64,000 bases of DNA from NCBI RefSeq assembly GCF_014635185.1, contig NZ_BMCM01000005.1, positions 62,001 through 126,000 on the forward strand, given 5' to 3'. This DNA comes from Microbacterium murale (lineage in GTDB: Bacteria; Actinomycetota; Actinomycetes; Actinomycetales; Microbacteriaceae). The notes beneath the pieces were generated by a model, which saw only the letters and a list, made by a program, of their open reading frames with translations, had not been told where the DNA came from and ran no database searches. This document shows positions 1 to 9,862 of this stretch, piece by piece. Every line of letters starts with the position of its first letter. Position 1 is the stretch's first letter. A program made the position numbers and the translations under genes.

Positions 1-791
1 ACGACCATCTTCGTGCCGAACCCGAGACGGGTGAGGAACATCTTCATCTGCTCAGGTGTGGTGTTCTGCGCCTCGTCGAGCACGACGAACGAGTCGTTGA
101 GCGTGCGGCCGCGCATGTACGCCAGGGGTGCCACCTCGATCGTCCCCGTGGCCATCAGGCGCGGGACGACGTCGGGATCCATCATCTCGTTGAGGGCGTC
201 GTAGAGCGGGCGCAGATACGGGTCGATCTTGTCGTTCAACGTGCCGGGAAGGAACCCGAGTCGCTCCCCCGCCTCCACGGCGGGACGAGTGAGGATGATG
301 CGCGTGACCTCTTTGCGCTGAAGGGCCTGCACGGCCTTCGCCATCGCGAGGTACGTCTTCCCGGTTCCCGCGGGGCCGATGCCGAACACGATCGTGTTCT
401 CCTCGATCGCGTCGACGTACTCCTTCTGCCCCAGCGTCTTGGGCCGGATCACGCGACCCCTGGTCGACAGGATCGCTTCGCCGAGAACCTCGCTCGGTCG
501 GGGACCGCCTTCCTGGCGGAGCATTCGTGCAGAACTCTCGACGTCGCTGGGAGCGAGGTCGTAGCCGTCTCTGGTCATCGTGAGCAGTTCCTCCACGAGG
601 TTCTTGGCAGCGGCGACGGGTTCTCGGTCGCCGGTGAGGGTGATCTCATTGCCACGGACGAGCACCTGCACGTCAGGATGCTGTCTCTCGAGCATCTTCA
701 GCAGGCGGTCCTGCGGCCCGAGCACTCTCACCATGGCGATACCGTCGACGTAGATCTGCTCGACGGTCGGGGCGGAGTCGGGGTCAGGCAA
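1..791 (-). CDS. phoH: PhoH-family P-loop ATPase (3' end outside window)
   Basis: PhoH-like cytoplasmic ATPase, a family tied to RNA metabolism and phosphate starvation. The minus strand reads a Walker A motif GPAGTGKTYLA about 130 residues in, then RPAVEAGERLGFLPG, and a Walker B-type strand FVVLDEAQNTT followed by TRLGFGTK, all typical of the family. About 263 codons are present and the C-terminus runs off the left edge. I place the start at a TTG at 791, which overlaps the last codons of the HIT gene; the first in-frame ATG is at 734 and would drop 19 residues. It is cotranscribed behind the HIT gene. In actinobacteria ybeY usually follows, but that would be outside the window. Family is certain; start is not. 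Confidence 0.9.
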   Translation of the reverse strand, partial: MPDPDSAPTVEQIYVDGIAMVRVLGPQDRLLKMLERQHPDVQVLVRGNEITLTGDREPVAAAKNLVEELLTMTRDGYDLAPSDVESSARMLRQEGGPRPSEVLGEAILSTRGRVIRPKTLGQKEYVDAIEENTIVFGIGPAGTGKTYLAMAKAVQALQRKEVTRIILTRPAVEAGERLGFLPGTLNDKIDPYLRPLYDALNEMMDPDVVPRLMATGTIEVAPLAYMRGRTLNDSFVVLDEAQNTTPEQMKMFLTRLGFGTKMV

Positions 792-1131
792 CGAGGCTCG
801 TCTCCGTCAGCCCGCCGGCGAGGACGTGCGCATGGACGTGGAACACGGTCTGTCCGGCGTTGGCGCCGGTGTTGAACACGAGTCGGAAGTCGCCGTCGGC
901 GTGATCGCCGGCGAGTTCACCGGCGAAGGCGATCAGTTCGGCGAGCAGTTCAGGATCGCCCGCGGCGAGTTCGGTGACATCGCGATACTGCTCGGTCTTC
1001 GGGATCACGAGCAGGTGCACAGGTGCCTGGGGCGAGATGTCGCGGATCGCGAACAGCTTTCCCGTGGACGCGATGATCTCACCGGGAACGTCACCGTTGA
1101 GGATTCGGGTGAAGATCGAGGGTTCCGTCAT
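784..1131 (-). CDS. HIT-family nucleotide-binding hydrolase
   Basis: A 115-residue histidine-triad protein of the HinT/PKCI type, expected to hydrolyse nucleoside phosphoramidates in the cytoplasm. The signature HVHAHV sits at residues 98-103 near the C-terminus, preceded by the conserved stretch NTGANAGQTV; the N-terminal SIFTRILNGDVP and LVIPKTEQYRD are also typical. Length matches the family. The ATG at 1131 follows a -10 hexamer by 6 nt with no ribosome binding site, so the mRNA is probably leaderless. phoH overlaps its 3' end by 8 bp, so the two form an operon. Confidence 0.93.
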   Translation of the reverse strand: MTEPSIFTRILNGDVPGEIIASTGKLFAIRDISPQAPVHLLVIPKTEQYRDVTELAAGDPELLAELIAFAGELAGDHADGDFRLVFNTGANAGQTVFHVHAHVLAGGLTETSLVA

Positions 1132-1137
1132 ATTCCC

Positions 1138-1143
1138 AGTCTA
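1138..1143 (-). promoter_or_regulatory. -10 box of the HIT-phoH operon (leaderless)
   Basis: Minus strand reads TAGACT, 6 nt, then the ATG of the HIT gene. This is the usual spacing for an actinobacterial leaderless transcript; no Shine-Dalgarno is present. No convincing -35 was seen. Confidence 0.6.
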
Positions 1144-1205
1144 CGGGGCGCGACCCATCGGGCGGATGGAATCCGCGCGGGGCCTGAGTGGTTCCCTGTT
1201 CGCGC

Positions 1206-1332
1206 GTCGTTGAGCGAGCGAAGCGAGACGAAACCGCCTCTCCCGAAGCGGGTCGTTGAGCGAGCGAAGCGAGACGAAACGGGGTGAGCGAGCGTCAGCG
1301 AGTCGAAGCCGCCTCTCCCGAAGCGGCCTGAG
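1206..1332. repeat. Left repeat block flanking the GIY-YIG gene
   Basis: Two successive copies of a unit beginning GTCGTTGAGCGAGCGAAGCG (at 1206 and at 1252), each followed by a CCGC...GCGG mini-hairpin around CTCTCCCGAA. The 60 bp from 1252 to 1311 recur as an exact inverted copy at 1707-1766 on the other side of the GIY-YIG gene. The same 29-bp core, with one mismatch, also appears inside pabB (26392-26420). The block fills most of the 283-bp gap between the HIT and GIY-YIG genes. It has no open frame that resembles a protein. Confidence 0.85.
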
Positions 1333-1402
1333 CGAGGAGCACAGCGACGAGTCGAAGGCGGCACTTATCCACAACCCGCGGATGCGGCATCCATGACGTC
1401 GT

Positions 1403-1408
1403 TATGGT
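1403..1408 (+). promoter_or_regulatory. -10 box of the GIY-YIG gene (leaderless)
   Basis: TATGGT, then 6 nt (GCCGTC), then the ATG at 1415. There is no Shine-Dalgarno sequence, so a leaderless transcript is expected. Confidence 0.55.
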
Positions 1409-1414
1409 GCCGTC

Positions 1415-1723
1415 ATGGGACACGCGTACATGCTCCGATGCTGCGATGGCACGCTGTATATCGGCAGCACAATCGACTTGGATCAGCGACTGAAGCAGCA
1501 CGAAGCCGGAATGGGCGCCGAGTACACCAAGCGCCGGCTCCCTGTGAGTCTCTTCTGGTGCGGCGAGTTCGACGGCGTCGATGAGGCGTTCGCATGGGAG
1601 AAGCGCCTCCAAGGGTGGAGCCATGCCAAGCGCGTCGCGTTCGCAGAGGGCGGACTAGACGCAGTGATCGGATGGCAGGCACGTCAACGACGTGAGAAGC
1701 AGCGTTCGGCTTCGACTCGCTGA
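1415..1723 (+). CDS. Single-domain GIY-YIG nuclease
   Basis: A 102-residue protein that is essentially one GIY-YIG endonuclease domain of the UPF0213/YhbQ kind: N-terminal YMLRC, then TLYIGST, DLDQRLKQHEAG, and the C-terminal FAWEKRLQGWSHAKR helix. These supply the paired tyrosines, the arginine and the glutamate expected for a metal-dependent nuclease, although the biological substrate is unknown. The gene stands alone on the plus strand between minus-strand operons. It is enclosed by perfect 60-bp inverted repeats, and its last codons (SASTR and the TGA) lie inside the right-hand repeat, so the repeat supplies the stop. It could be a housekeeping DNA-repair nuclease or the driver of the repeat; the sequence alone does not decide. 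Confidence 0.88.
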   Translation: MGHAYMLRCCDGTLYIGSTIDLDQRLKQHEAGMGAEYTKRRLPVSLFWCGEFDGVDEAFAWEKRLQGWSHAKRVAFAEGGLDAVIGWQARQRREKQRSASTR

Positions 1724-1766
1724 CGCTCGCTCACCCCGTTTCGTCTCGCTTCGCTCGCTCAACGAC
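1707..1766. repeat. Right 60-bp inverted repeat flanking the GIY-YIG gene
   Basis: Exact reverse complement of 1252-1311 over 60 bp. It begins inside the GIY-YIG reading frame, 17 bp before its end, and continues into the spacer before rsmE. The inverted pair encloses 1312-1706, that is, the whole coding region except its tail. Confidence 0.9.
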
Positions 1767-1780
1767 CCGCGGGAATGCCG

Positions 1781-1820
1781 CCGGAGGAGCGAAGCACCGC
1801 CCGGAGGAGCGGAGCACCGT
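1781..1820. repeat. 20-bp tandem duplication
   Basis: Two adjacent 20-bp units, CCGGAGGAGCGAAGCACCGC and a copy differing at two positions. They lie between the right-hand repeat and the rsmE stop codon and look like a decayed continuation of the repeat-rich region. Confidence 0.6.
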
Positions 1821-1846
1821 CCGTCAGGGGGCAAGCAGCATCCGCG

Positions 1847-2575
1847 CTACCAGCGGCCGAGAGTCGCGGAGAGCACGGCGATCGCCGCAGGACCCGCGGT
1901 CGATGTGCGCAGCACGGTGTCGCCGAGGCGCACGCGCTCGGCGCCGGCGGCCTCGAACTTCTCGAGCTCCTCGGGCGTGATCCCACCCTCGGGGCCGACG
2001 ACGAGCACCAGGTCACGGTCATCCGGCTCGATCGCCGACAGCCGCACGGTCGCTGTCGGATCGAGCACCAGCATCCGCTGTCCGTCCGCGTGCGCGATGA
2101 GTTGCCCGGTCGAAAGCGGCACCGACACTTCCGGTACCCACGCCCGATGGGCCTGTTTCGACGCCTCGCGCACGATCGTCGTCCACCGCTCGCGGCCCTT
2201 GACCGCCTTCGCGCCCTCCCAGCGGGAGATGCTCCGCGACGCCTGCCAGGGCACGACCCCGTCGACACCCAGCTCGCAGGCAGCCTGCACCGCGAGCTCG
2301 TCGCGGTCGCCCTTGGCGAGAGCCTGCACGAGAACCAGCCGTTTCGCCGGCGCCTCGATCGCAGCACGACCGGTGATCCGGACATCCACGCGCGACGCGG
2401 AGACATCCGTCACCTCGCCGTCCAGCCATATGCCGGTGCCGTCGCCGACCGTGACCGATTCGCCGACCCGCAGCCGGCGTACGACCGCGGCATGCTTCGC
2501 CTCGGCACCGGTCAGCGACACGATGTCACCGGTGGTCGCCGAGCCCGAGTCCTCCACGAGGAAGTGCAGCGCCAT
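1847..2575 (-). CDS. rsmE: 16S rRNA (uracil-1498-N3)-methyltransferase RsmE
   Basis: A 242-residue SPOUT-class methyltransferase that N3-methylates U1498 of 16S rRNA using S-adenosylmethionine. The N-terminal PUA-like part carries TGAEAKHAAVVRRLRVGE. The C-terminal trefoil-knot region carries LVVGPEGGITPEELE and RLGDTVLRTSTAGPAAI, the family's SAM-binding signature. Length is normal. It follows dnaJ by 26 bp with a good ribosome binding site (TGGAGG, 6 nt before ATG), so it belongs to the hrcA-dnaJ transcript, a common actinobacterial arrangement. Confidence 0.95.
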   Translation of the reverse strand: MALHFLVEDSGSATTGDIVSLTGAEAKHAAVVRRLRVGESVTVGDGTGIWLDGEVTDVSASRVDVRITGRAAIEAPAKRLVLVQALAKGDRDELAVQAACELGVDGVVPWQASRSISRWEGAKAVKGRERWTTIVREASKQAHRAWVPEVSVPLSTGQLIAHADGQRMLVLDPTATVRLSAIEPDDRDLVLVVGPEGGITPEELEKFEAAGAERVRLGDTVLRTSTAGPAAIAVLSATLGRW

Positions 2576-2601
2576 GAGGCCTCCAGATCAGTGGTGGAAC
2601 T

Positions 2602-3717
2602 TCAGTGCCGGAACCGGTCGCGGAGCTTCGAGAACAGTCCCTGCTGGAACTGCGCGAGCTGTGGACCCGGTGCCTTCTGCTTCTTCGCGAAGTCCTCGAT
2701 GAGCGAACGCTGCGCCGAATCGAGCTTCGTCGGAGTCACCACCTGCACACCAACCCGAAGGTCGCCGCGCTGGGTGCCGCGAAGCGGCGTGATGCCGCGT
2801 CCCTTGATCGTGAGGACATCTCCCGACTGCACGCCGGGACGGATCTCGAGGTCGACCTTGCCGTCGAGAGCGTCGATCGCGGTCTCAGTGCCGAGGATCG
2901 CGTCCGACATCGACACCTCGAGCGTCGCGAGCAGGTCATCGCCGTCGCGGCTGAACGAGGCGTGCGGCGAGACAGTGACCTCGACGTACAGATCGCCGTT
3001 CGGGCCGCCCGCCTTCCCGACCTCGCCCGAGCCCGGAAGCTGCAGACGCAGCCCGGTCTCCACACCCGAGGGGATGTCGAGCGAGACCGTACGACGAGAG
3101 CGCACGCGGCCCTGGCCGGCGCACGTGCCGCACGGATGCGGGATCGTCGTGCCGTAGCCCTCGCAGCTGCCGCACGGCTGAGACGTCACGACGTTGCCCA
3201 GCAGACTGCGCACCTGACGCTGCACGTGCCCGGTGCCTCCGCAGATGTCGCAGGTCACGGGCGACGTGCCCGCCTGTGTGCATGAGCCCTGACACGTCTC
3301 GCACAGCACGGCCGTGTCGACATCGATGTCACGGTGCGCACCGAAGACGACATCACCGAGGTCGAGCGTGACGCGTACGAGCGCGTCCTGTCCTCGTTCG
3401 CGACGTGAACGCGGACGACCGCCTCGGCCACCGCCCTGCGTCGCTCCGAAGAAGGTCTCGAAGATGTCGCCGAAACCTCCGAACCCGCCGAAGTCTCCGC
3501 CACTGGCGCTGTCGCCACCGCCCATGTCGTAGCGACGACGCGAGTCGTCGTCGCTGAGCACGTCGTAGGCGTGGGTCACGCTCTTGAAGCGCTCAGCCGC
3601 GTCCTCCCCTGGATTCACATCCGGGTGCAGCTGTCGAGCGAGCTTCCGGTACGCCTTCTTGATCTCGTCCGTCGTCGCGTCACGTGACACTCCGAGAACC
3701 TCATAGTGGTCCGCCAC
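2602..3717 (-). CDS. dnaJ: Chaperone protein DnaJ
   Basis: A 371-residue type I J-protein, cochaperone of DnaK. It has an N-terminal J domain with HPD at residues 31-33, a Gly/Phe-rich linker ([10 protein letters not shown]), a zinc-binding region with four cysteine motifs ([32 protein letters not shown]), and the C-terminal substrate-binding barrel. The first cysteine motif ends in C rather than G, a small departure from CxxCxGxG. I chose GTG at 3717 rather than GTG at 3723: AGAAAGG then lies at proper spacing, and the protein begins [10 protein letters not shown] like its relatives. hrcA precedes it by 41 bp. This is the DnaJ2 paralogue that is paired with hrcA in actinobacteria. Confidence 0.95.
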   Translation of the reverse strand: MADHYEVLGVSRDATTDEIKKAYRKLARQLHPDVNPGEDAAERFKSVTHAYDVLSDDDSRRRYDMGGGDSASGGDFGGFGGFGDIFETFFGATQGGGRGGRPRSRRERGQDALVRVTLDLGDVVFGAHRDIDVDTAVLCETCQGSCTQAGTSPVTCDICGGTGHVQRQVRSLLGNVVTSQPCGSCEGYGTTIPHPCGTCAGQGRVRSRRTVSLDIPSGVETGLRLQLPGSGEVGKAGGPNGDLYVEVTVSPHASFSRDGDDLLATLEVSMSDAILGTETAIDALDGKVDLEIRPGVQSGDVLTIKGRGITPLRGTQRGDLRVGVQVVTPTKLDSAQRSLIEDFAKKQKAPGPQLAQFQQGLFSKLRDRFRH

Positions 3718-3758
3718 AATCACCTTTCTGCGTGTGCAAACTGTGGGAGCGATCCGCC

Positions 3759-4793
3759 TCAGCGGCTCGACTCGTCTTCATCGAGCATGCGCGACAGATA
3801 GCGGGCCACGGCCCGCGCCGCCGCGAGATTGCTCGGATAGTCCATTCGCGTCGGCCCCATGACGCCGACGCGCGCCGTGCCGCCGTGCGTCAGGTAGTTG
3901 CTCGCGACGATCGATGCCTCCGGCAGCCCGAACGGCTCGTTCTCCGCGCCGATGCTCGCGGCAAGCCCGTGCTCATCGGTCACCATCTCGCTCATCAGGC
4001 GCAACAGGGTCACCTGCTCCTCGATCGCGGCGAGAAGGGGATGGATGCTACCGCGGAAATCCTGCTCACGACGGGCCAGAGTCGCGGCTCCTGCCATCAC
4101 CAATCGCTCCTGACGGAACTCCGCCAGTTCTTCGCCGATGATGCCGCCCAGCACCTGTACCGCCGCATCCGTGCGTGCGCTCTCCTGCGCCCCGGTGAGC
4201 ATCTGCACGCGCTCTGATGCCTCGCGCACGGACTGCCCCGTGAGCAGCGCAGAGAGTCTCGCGCGCAGCACCGCGACATCCGCCTCATCCAGATCGATCG
4301 GCAATCCGGCGATGCGCTGCGACACGCCGCCCGCGTCCGTCACGAGAACCACGAGCAGACGATTCGGTGCCAGTGCGACCAGCTCGATGTGCGTCAGGTT
4401 CGCGCGAGCGAACGACGGATACTGCGCGAGCGCGACCTGACCGGTGAGCTGCGTCAGCACCCGCACCGTACGAGCCATCAGATCGTCGAGATCAGCGGGA
4501 TCGGTCAGGAAGGACTCGATCGCGCTGCGCTGCGCCGTCGAAAGCGGGCGCAGCTGCGCAAGGTGATTGACGAAGACGCGATAGCCCTTGTCGGTCGGCA
4601 CGCGGCCGGACGACGTGTGCGGTGCCGTGATCAGCTCTTCGTCCTCGAGCTGCGCCATGTCGTTGCGGATCGTCGCCGCCGAGACGCCGAAGGAGTGCCG
4701 GTCGACGATGGACTTGCTGCCGACGGGCTCGTGCGATTCGACGTAGTCCTGCACGATGGCTCGAAGAACCTGCAGGCCGCGTTCACTGACCAT
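3759..4793 (-). CDS. hrcA: Heat-inducible transcription repressor HrcA
   Basis: A 344-residue repressor of class I heat-shock genes that binds CIRCE operators. The N-terminal winged helix contains [20 protein letters not shown], then [10 protein letters not shown] and [16 protein letters not shown], followed by the GAF-like HrcA domain. The frame stays open upstream to 4886, but the ATG at 4793 has a strong ribosome binding site (GGAAGGGG, 4 nt before ATG) and starts exactly where family members do, so I use it. A CIRCE element lies 16 bp upstream, indicating autoregulation of hrcA-dnaJ-rsmE. Confidence 0.96.
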   Translation of the reverse strand: MVSERGLQVLRAIVQDYVESHEPVGSKSIVDRHSFGVSAATIRNDMAQLEDEELITAPHTSSGRVPTDKGYRVFVNHLAQLRPLSTAQRSAIESFLTDPADLDDLMARTVRVLTQLTGQVALAQYPSFARANLTHIELVALAPNRLLVVLVTDAGGVSQRIAGLPIDLDEADVAVLRARLSALLTGQSVREASERVQMLTGAQESARTDAAVQVLGGIIGEELAEFRQERLVMAGAATLARREQDFRGSIHPLLAAIEEQVTLLRLMSEMVTDEHGLAASIGAENEPFGLPEASIVASNYLTHGGTARVGVMGPTRMDYPSNLAAARAVARYLSRMLDEDESSR

Positions 4794-4808
4794 GTCGCCC
4801 CTTCCCGC

Positions 4809-4835
4809 CTGGCACTCGAATACTAGGAGTGCCAA
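4809..4835 (-). promoter_or_regulatory. CIRCE operator (HrcA binding site)
   Basis: The minus strand reads TTGGCACTC, a 9-nt spacer, then GAGTGCCAG. This matches the CIRCE consensus TTAGCACTC-N9-GAGTGCTAA in arm length, spacer and most bases. Its place directly before hrcA supports HrcA control of this operon. Confidence 0.93.
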
Positions 4836-4882
4836 TTCTACCCCGCTCGGGCTGAGAGCCGGCGAGCATGAGGAGACGTGCC

Positions 4883-6100
4883 TCACCCGGTGAGGTCACG
4901 CACGACGGCGTCGGCGAGCAGCCGCCCACGCAGCGTCAGACGCACGCGTCCGCGCAGCGCGGCAGCCCCGTCGATCAGCCCGTCCGCGATGAGTCCGGCG
5001 ACCCGATTGCGATTGGCCTCCGGGATGTCGGCGATCGCGAGGCCCTCCGACAGCCTGCTCTCCAGCAGCACACGCTCAAGGAGGTGCGCCTGGGCGTCGG
5101 GCCGCTCCGTGCCTGCGGCAGGCGATTCGGATGCCGCGAGCCGCTGCGCGTACGCGGCAGGATGCTTCACATTCCACCAGCGAAGACCCGCGACATGACT
5201 GTGCGCCCCTGGACCGAACCCCCACCAGTCGCTCCCCCGCCAGTACGCCAGATTGTGGCGCGACCGCTGATCGTCGCTGCGCGCCCAATTGCTCAGCTCG
5301 TACCAGTCGAACCCCGCGGCGGCGAGGCGCTTATCGGCGAGTTCATACATGTCGGCCTGCAGGTCATCGTCCGGTCTCGGCACCTCGCCGCGACGGATCT
5401 GACGCGCGAGCTTCGTGCCGTCCTCGATGATCAGCGCATACGCCGAGATGTGGTCCGACTCCAGCGCGAGCGCGGCATCCAGAGACGCCTCCCAGTCGCC
5501 GAGCGTCTCGCCCGGCGCACCGTAGATGAGGTCCACGCTGACGGCGAGTCCGGCATCCTTGGCCGCCTCGACAGCTGTCCGCACGTTCTCCGGCTGATGC
5601 GTGCGATCGAGCGCTGCGAGAACGCGCGGCACGGCTGACTGCATTCCGACCGACAGTCTCGTCACCCCGGCATCGGCGAGCGTCCGGGCGACCTCGGGCG
5701 TCACGGTGTCGGGATTCGCCTCGACGGTGACCTCGGCCCCCTCGGTCATGCCGAACGCATCGACGGCGGCACCCAGCATCCGTGCCAGATCGCCCGGCGG
5801 GAGCAGCGTCGGCGTCCCGCCGCCGAAGAACACGGTGTCCATCGGGCGAAGCGCGCCGGCTTCGGAGAGCACGCGGTGTGCGAGCGAGATCTCCGCGGAG
5901 AGCGTGTCGGCGTACTCATCCTGGCGCGCCCCCCGCAGTTCGCCCGAGGTGTAGGTGTTGAAATCGCAGTAGCCGCAGCGCACGCGGCAGAACGGCACGT
6001 GCAGATATGCCGAGAACGGCGTCGCGACGTCGATGGGAAGGTCGGAGGGAAGACGGCCGTCCGGCGGCGCCGGATCACCAAGCGGCAGGGGTCCGCCCAT
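4883..6100 (-). CDS. hemW: Radical SAM protein HemW (heme chaperone; formerly HemN-like)
   Basis: A 405-residue radical SAM enzyme of the HemW family, which binds heme and is thought to deliver it to apo-proteins. The CxxxCxxC iron-sulfur motif is at C38, C42 and C45 (CRVRCGYCDF). It is followed by FFGGGTPTLLP, VEANPDTVT and SVGMQSAVPRVL, all typical. The C-terminal HemN domain ends at LRGRLLADAVVRDL. HemW lacks the extra residues of true oxygen-independent coproporphyrinogen oxidase, and Gram-positive neighbours of hrcA/lepA are normally HemW. The ATG at 6100 lacks a strong ribosome binding site, so the start is only probable. lepA-DUF1990-hemW run in the same direction. Confidence 0.9.
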   Translation of the reverse strand: MGGPLPLGDPAPPDGRLPSDLPIDVATPFSAYLHVPFCRVRCGYCDFNTYTSGELRGARQDEYADTLSAEISLAHRVLSEAGALRPMDTVFFGGGTPTLLPPGDLARMLGAAVDAFGMTEGAEVTVEANPDTVTPEVARTLADAGVTRLSVGMQSAVPRVLAALDRTHQPENVRTAVEAAKDAGLAVSVDLIYGAPGETLGDWEASLDAALALESDHISAYALIIEDGTKLARQIRRGEVPRPDDDLQADMYELADKRLAAAGFDWYELSNWARSDDQRSRHNLAYWRGSDWWGFGPGAHSHVAGLRWWNVKHPAAYAQRLAASESPAAGTERPDAQAHLLERVLLESRLSEGLAIADIPEANRNRVAGLIADGLIDGAAALRGRVRLTLRGRLLADAVVRDLTG

Positions 6101-6140
6101 CAGAGGCCGGCCATCAGATTCGCGCCATCGGCTTCACGAA

Positions 6141-6791
6141 TCACAGCGGCGTCGCGTAGAGCGGCGAGATCGCGCGGAGATAGCGCGCGAAGAGCTCCTT
6201 GCGGCGGCGTTTCACGAGCGCGCGGAACATCCGATACAACAGAGCATTCGGCGCATCGAACGCGCGCACGGTGAACCAGACCTCGTCGTCGTCGCGCCAC
6301 TCGATCTCGAACAGCTCCTCGCCGCTGACGACAGAACCGCCGACGGTTCCGAGCACGAAGCCGATCCTGCGGCGCTCTTCGGTGACCGAGATGACGCGAA
6401 GCTCAGCGTCGGCGCGCATGCCTGCAATGCGTCCGCGCAGATGCAATGTCATGCCCGGCCCGACGAACGGCACGCCGTCGGCGTCGAAGCGCTGTTCGAC
6501 CTCACGCGTGCTCGGCGCGATCGGGTTTCCGTCCGCGTCGAAACTGACGCCGGAATAGGCCGGACCTGCAGCGGGGCGCACATCCTCGATGCTGAGTCCG
6601 GCTGCTCGCTGCGCCGTCCACGACAGCAGCGCCTCGCCGGCGGATCGGAAACGATCCTCACCGCTGCCGAGCCGCCACGAATTCTCGGCCGGCACACTGC
6701 GCTCCGGCGGGAAGTGCATCAGGTCGGGGGCATGAGTAGCCCCGACGGCTGCATAGTCCACCGTGTCGTCTCGGAAAGTCCCGCGCCGCAT
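6141..6791 (-). CDS. DUF1990 family protein
   Basis: A 216-residue protein matching the DUF1990 pattern: start MRRGTFRDDTVDYAAVGAT, the ENSWRLGSG block, GPGMTLHLRG and a C-terminal YRMFRALVKRRRKELFARYL. The family is found in actinobacteria and plants and has no proven biochemical role. An upstream ATG at 6827 is possible, but the ATG at 6791 follows a -10 box (TAGGCT) by 7 nt and fits family N-termini. It lies between lepA and hemW on the same strand. Confidence 0.85.
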   Translation of the reverse strand: MRRGTFRDDTVDYAAVGATHAPDLMHFPPERSVPAENSWRLGSGEDRFRSAGEALLSWTAQRAAGLSIEDVRPAAGPAYSGVSFDADGNPIAPSTREVEQRFDADGVPFVGPGMTLHLRGRIAGMRADAELRVISVTEERRRIGFVLGTVGGSVVSGEELFEIEWRDDDEVWFTVRAFDAPNALLYRMFRALVKRRRKELFARYLRAISPLYATPL

Positions 6792-6798
6792 GAGATCC

Positions 6799-6804
6799 AG
6801 CCTA
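6799..6804 (-). promoter_or_regulatory. -10 box for the DUF1990 gene (leaderless)
   Basis: Minus strand TAGGCT, 7 nt, ATG (6791). This supports the shorter start and a leaderless mRNA that may continue into hemW. Confidence 0.45.
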
Positions 6805-6851
6805 CTTCTGGTTACCTGAACAGACACCCCCGCACCGCGGGAGAGCGCTCG

Positions 6852-8702
<1,851 letters not shown>

Positions 8703-8711
8703 GTTCTGACG

Positions 8712-8717
8712 ATTCTA
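8712..8717 (-). promoter_or_regulatory. Probable -10 box of lepA
   Basis: Minus strand TAGAAT, 9 nt, ATG (8702). No Shine-Dalgarno is visible. The 174-bp gap between lepA and the divergent permease also holds a small GGGG/CCCC hairpin around 8724-8738, but nothing else recognisable. Confidence 0.45.
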
Positions 8718-8876
8718 CGTTCAGGGGGACCTAATCCCCGATTCGACTTGACGGGTGATAGTCTCCCGAGGTTGCCTTGGTTCAGATCTGTGAGACTGAG
8801 TGCCACGAGCGATCCTCCCGATTCAGCGCTGCATCGGACGATCCCGAGCGCGTCTGTAAAAGAGAAAGACAAAACC

Positions 8877-9860
8877 TTGATCAAGTATCTCCTCCGCCGT
8901 ACCCTCGGCTGGTTGTTGATGATCGTGGTCGCGACCAACATCACGTATTTCCTGGCTTGGGGCTTCCTCAACCCGCGGAACAACTACGTCGGTCGCCGCC
9001 CACCGCTCAGCGAAGAGCAGATCAACAACCTCCTGCTTCCCCGCAATCTGGACTCCAACGTCCCGATCTGGGAGCGGTGGTGGAACTGGTTCAGCGGAGT
9101 GATCTTCCGCTGGGACTGGGGCGTGAGCCCGACCGGCGGCTCCGTCAACGAGCAGGTCGCCTATCGGATGTGGATCAGCGCGGAACTCGTGCTCGGCGCG
9201 ACGATCATCATGACCGTCCTCGGCATCGCGCTCGGCGTCTACACCGCGTCACGGCAGTACAAGCTCGCCGACCGCATCGGCCAGGCCACCTCGATCATCA
9301 CGATGAACATCAACGTCATCGTCGCGGCCCTCGGCCTCGTGCTGCTCGCGATCGCATTCAACGACTGGCTCGGCGTTCGTGTCTTCTATGTGACCGGCTC
9401 GTCCAGTAAGGGCGTGGAAGGGTTCTTCCCCGTCCTGATAGACGCGTTGCAGCATCTCGCGCTGCCGACCATCGGACTCGTGATCGTCGGCTACGCCGGA
9501 ACGCACTTCCTGCAGCGCTCGTTGCTGCTCGACAACATCAACGCCGACTACGTGCGCACCGCCCGTGCGAAGGGGCTGACCAAGCAGCAGGCGATCCGCA
9601 AGCACGCCCTGCGGACTTCGCTCATCCCCGTGGCGACGCAGGTCGCGTTCAGCATCCCTGCCGTGTTCACCGGTGCGGTGCTCACCGAGACGATCTTCGC
9701 CTGGAACGGAATGGGCAAGTACTTCATCGAGACCATCGTGAAGAGCGACATCCACGGCGTCGTCGCCACCGCGGCCTTCGCCGGCCTCCTGACCGCGCTC
9801 GGGGCGATCCTCTCCGACGTCGTGGTCGTCGTTCTCGACCCGCGAGTGAGGGTGAACTGA
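8877..9860 (+). CDS. Peptide-type ABC transporter permease (DppB/OppB family)
   Basis: A 327-residue integral membrane subunit of an oligopeptide/dipeptide-class importer. It begins IKYLLRRTLGWLLMIVVATN, the usual first transmembrane segment. The binding-protein-dependent transport domain follows, and the EAA loop appears as NADYVRTARAKGLTKQQAIRKHALR. No ATG or GTG is available near the homologous start; TTG at 8877 behind GAGAAAGAC fits best. The next gene follows after 2 bp, so it heads the operon permease-permease-ATPase, with the binding protein last. Substrate is unknown. Confidence 0.9.
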   Translation: MIKYLLRRTLGWLLMIVVATNITYFLAWGFLNPRNNYVGRRPPLSEEQINNLLLPRNLDSNVPIWERWWNWFSGVIFRWDWGVSPTGGSVNEQVAYRMWISAELVLGATIIMTVLGIALGVYTASRQYKLADRIGQATSIITMNINVIVAALGLVLLAIAFNDWLGVRVFYVTGSSSKGVEGFFPVLIDALQHLALPTIGLVIVGYAGTHFLQRSLLLDNINADYVRTARAKGLTKQQAIRKHALRTSLIPVATQVAFSIPAVFTGAVLTETIFAWNGMGKYFIETIVKSDIHGVVATAAFAGLLTALGAILSDVVVVVLDPRVRVN

Positions 9861-9862
9861 CC

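Noticed and set aside
1206-1332. CRISPR-like repeats near the left end
   Set aside because: Repeat units are adjacent, of unequal length and without unique spacers, and the flanking copy is inverted. No cas genes are present.
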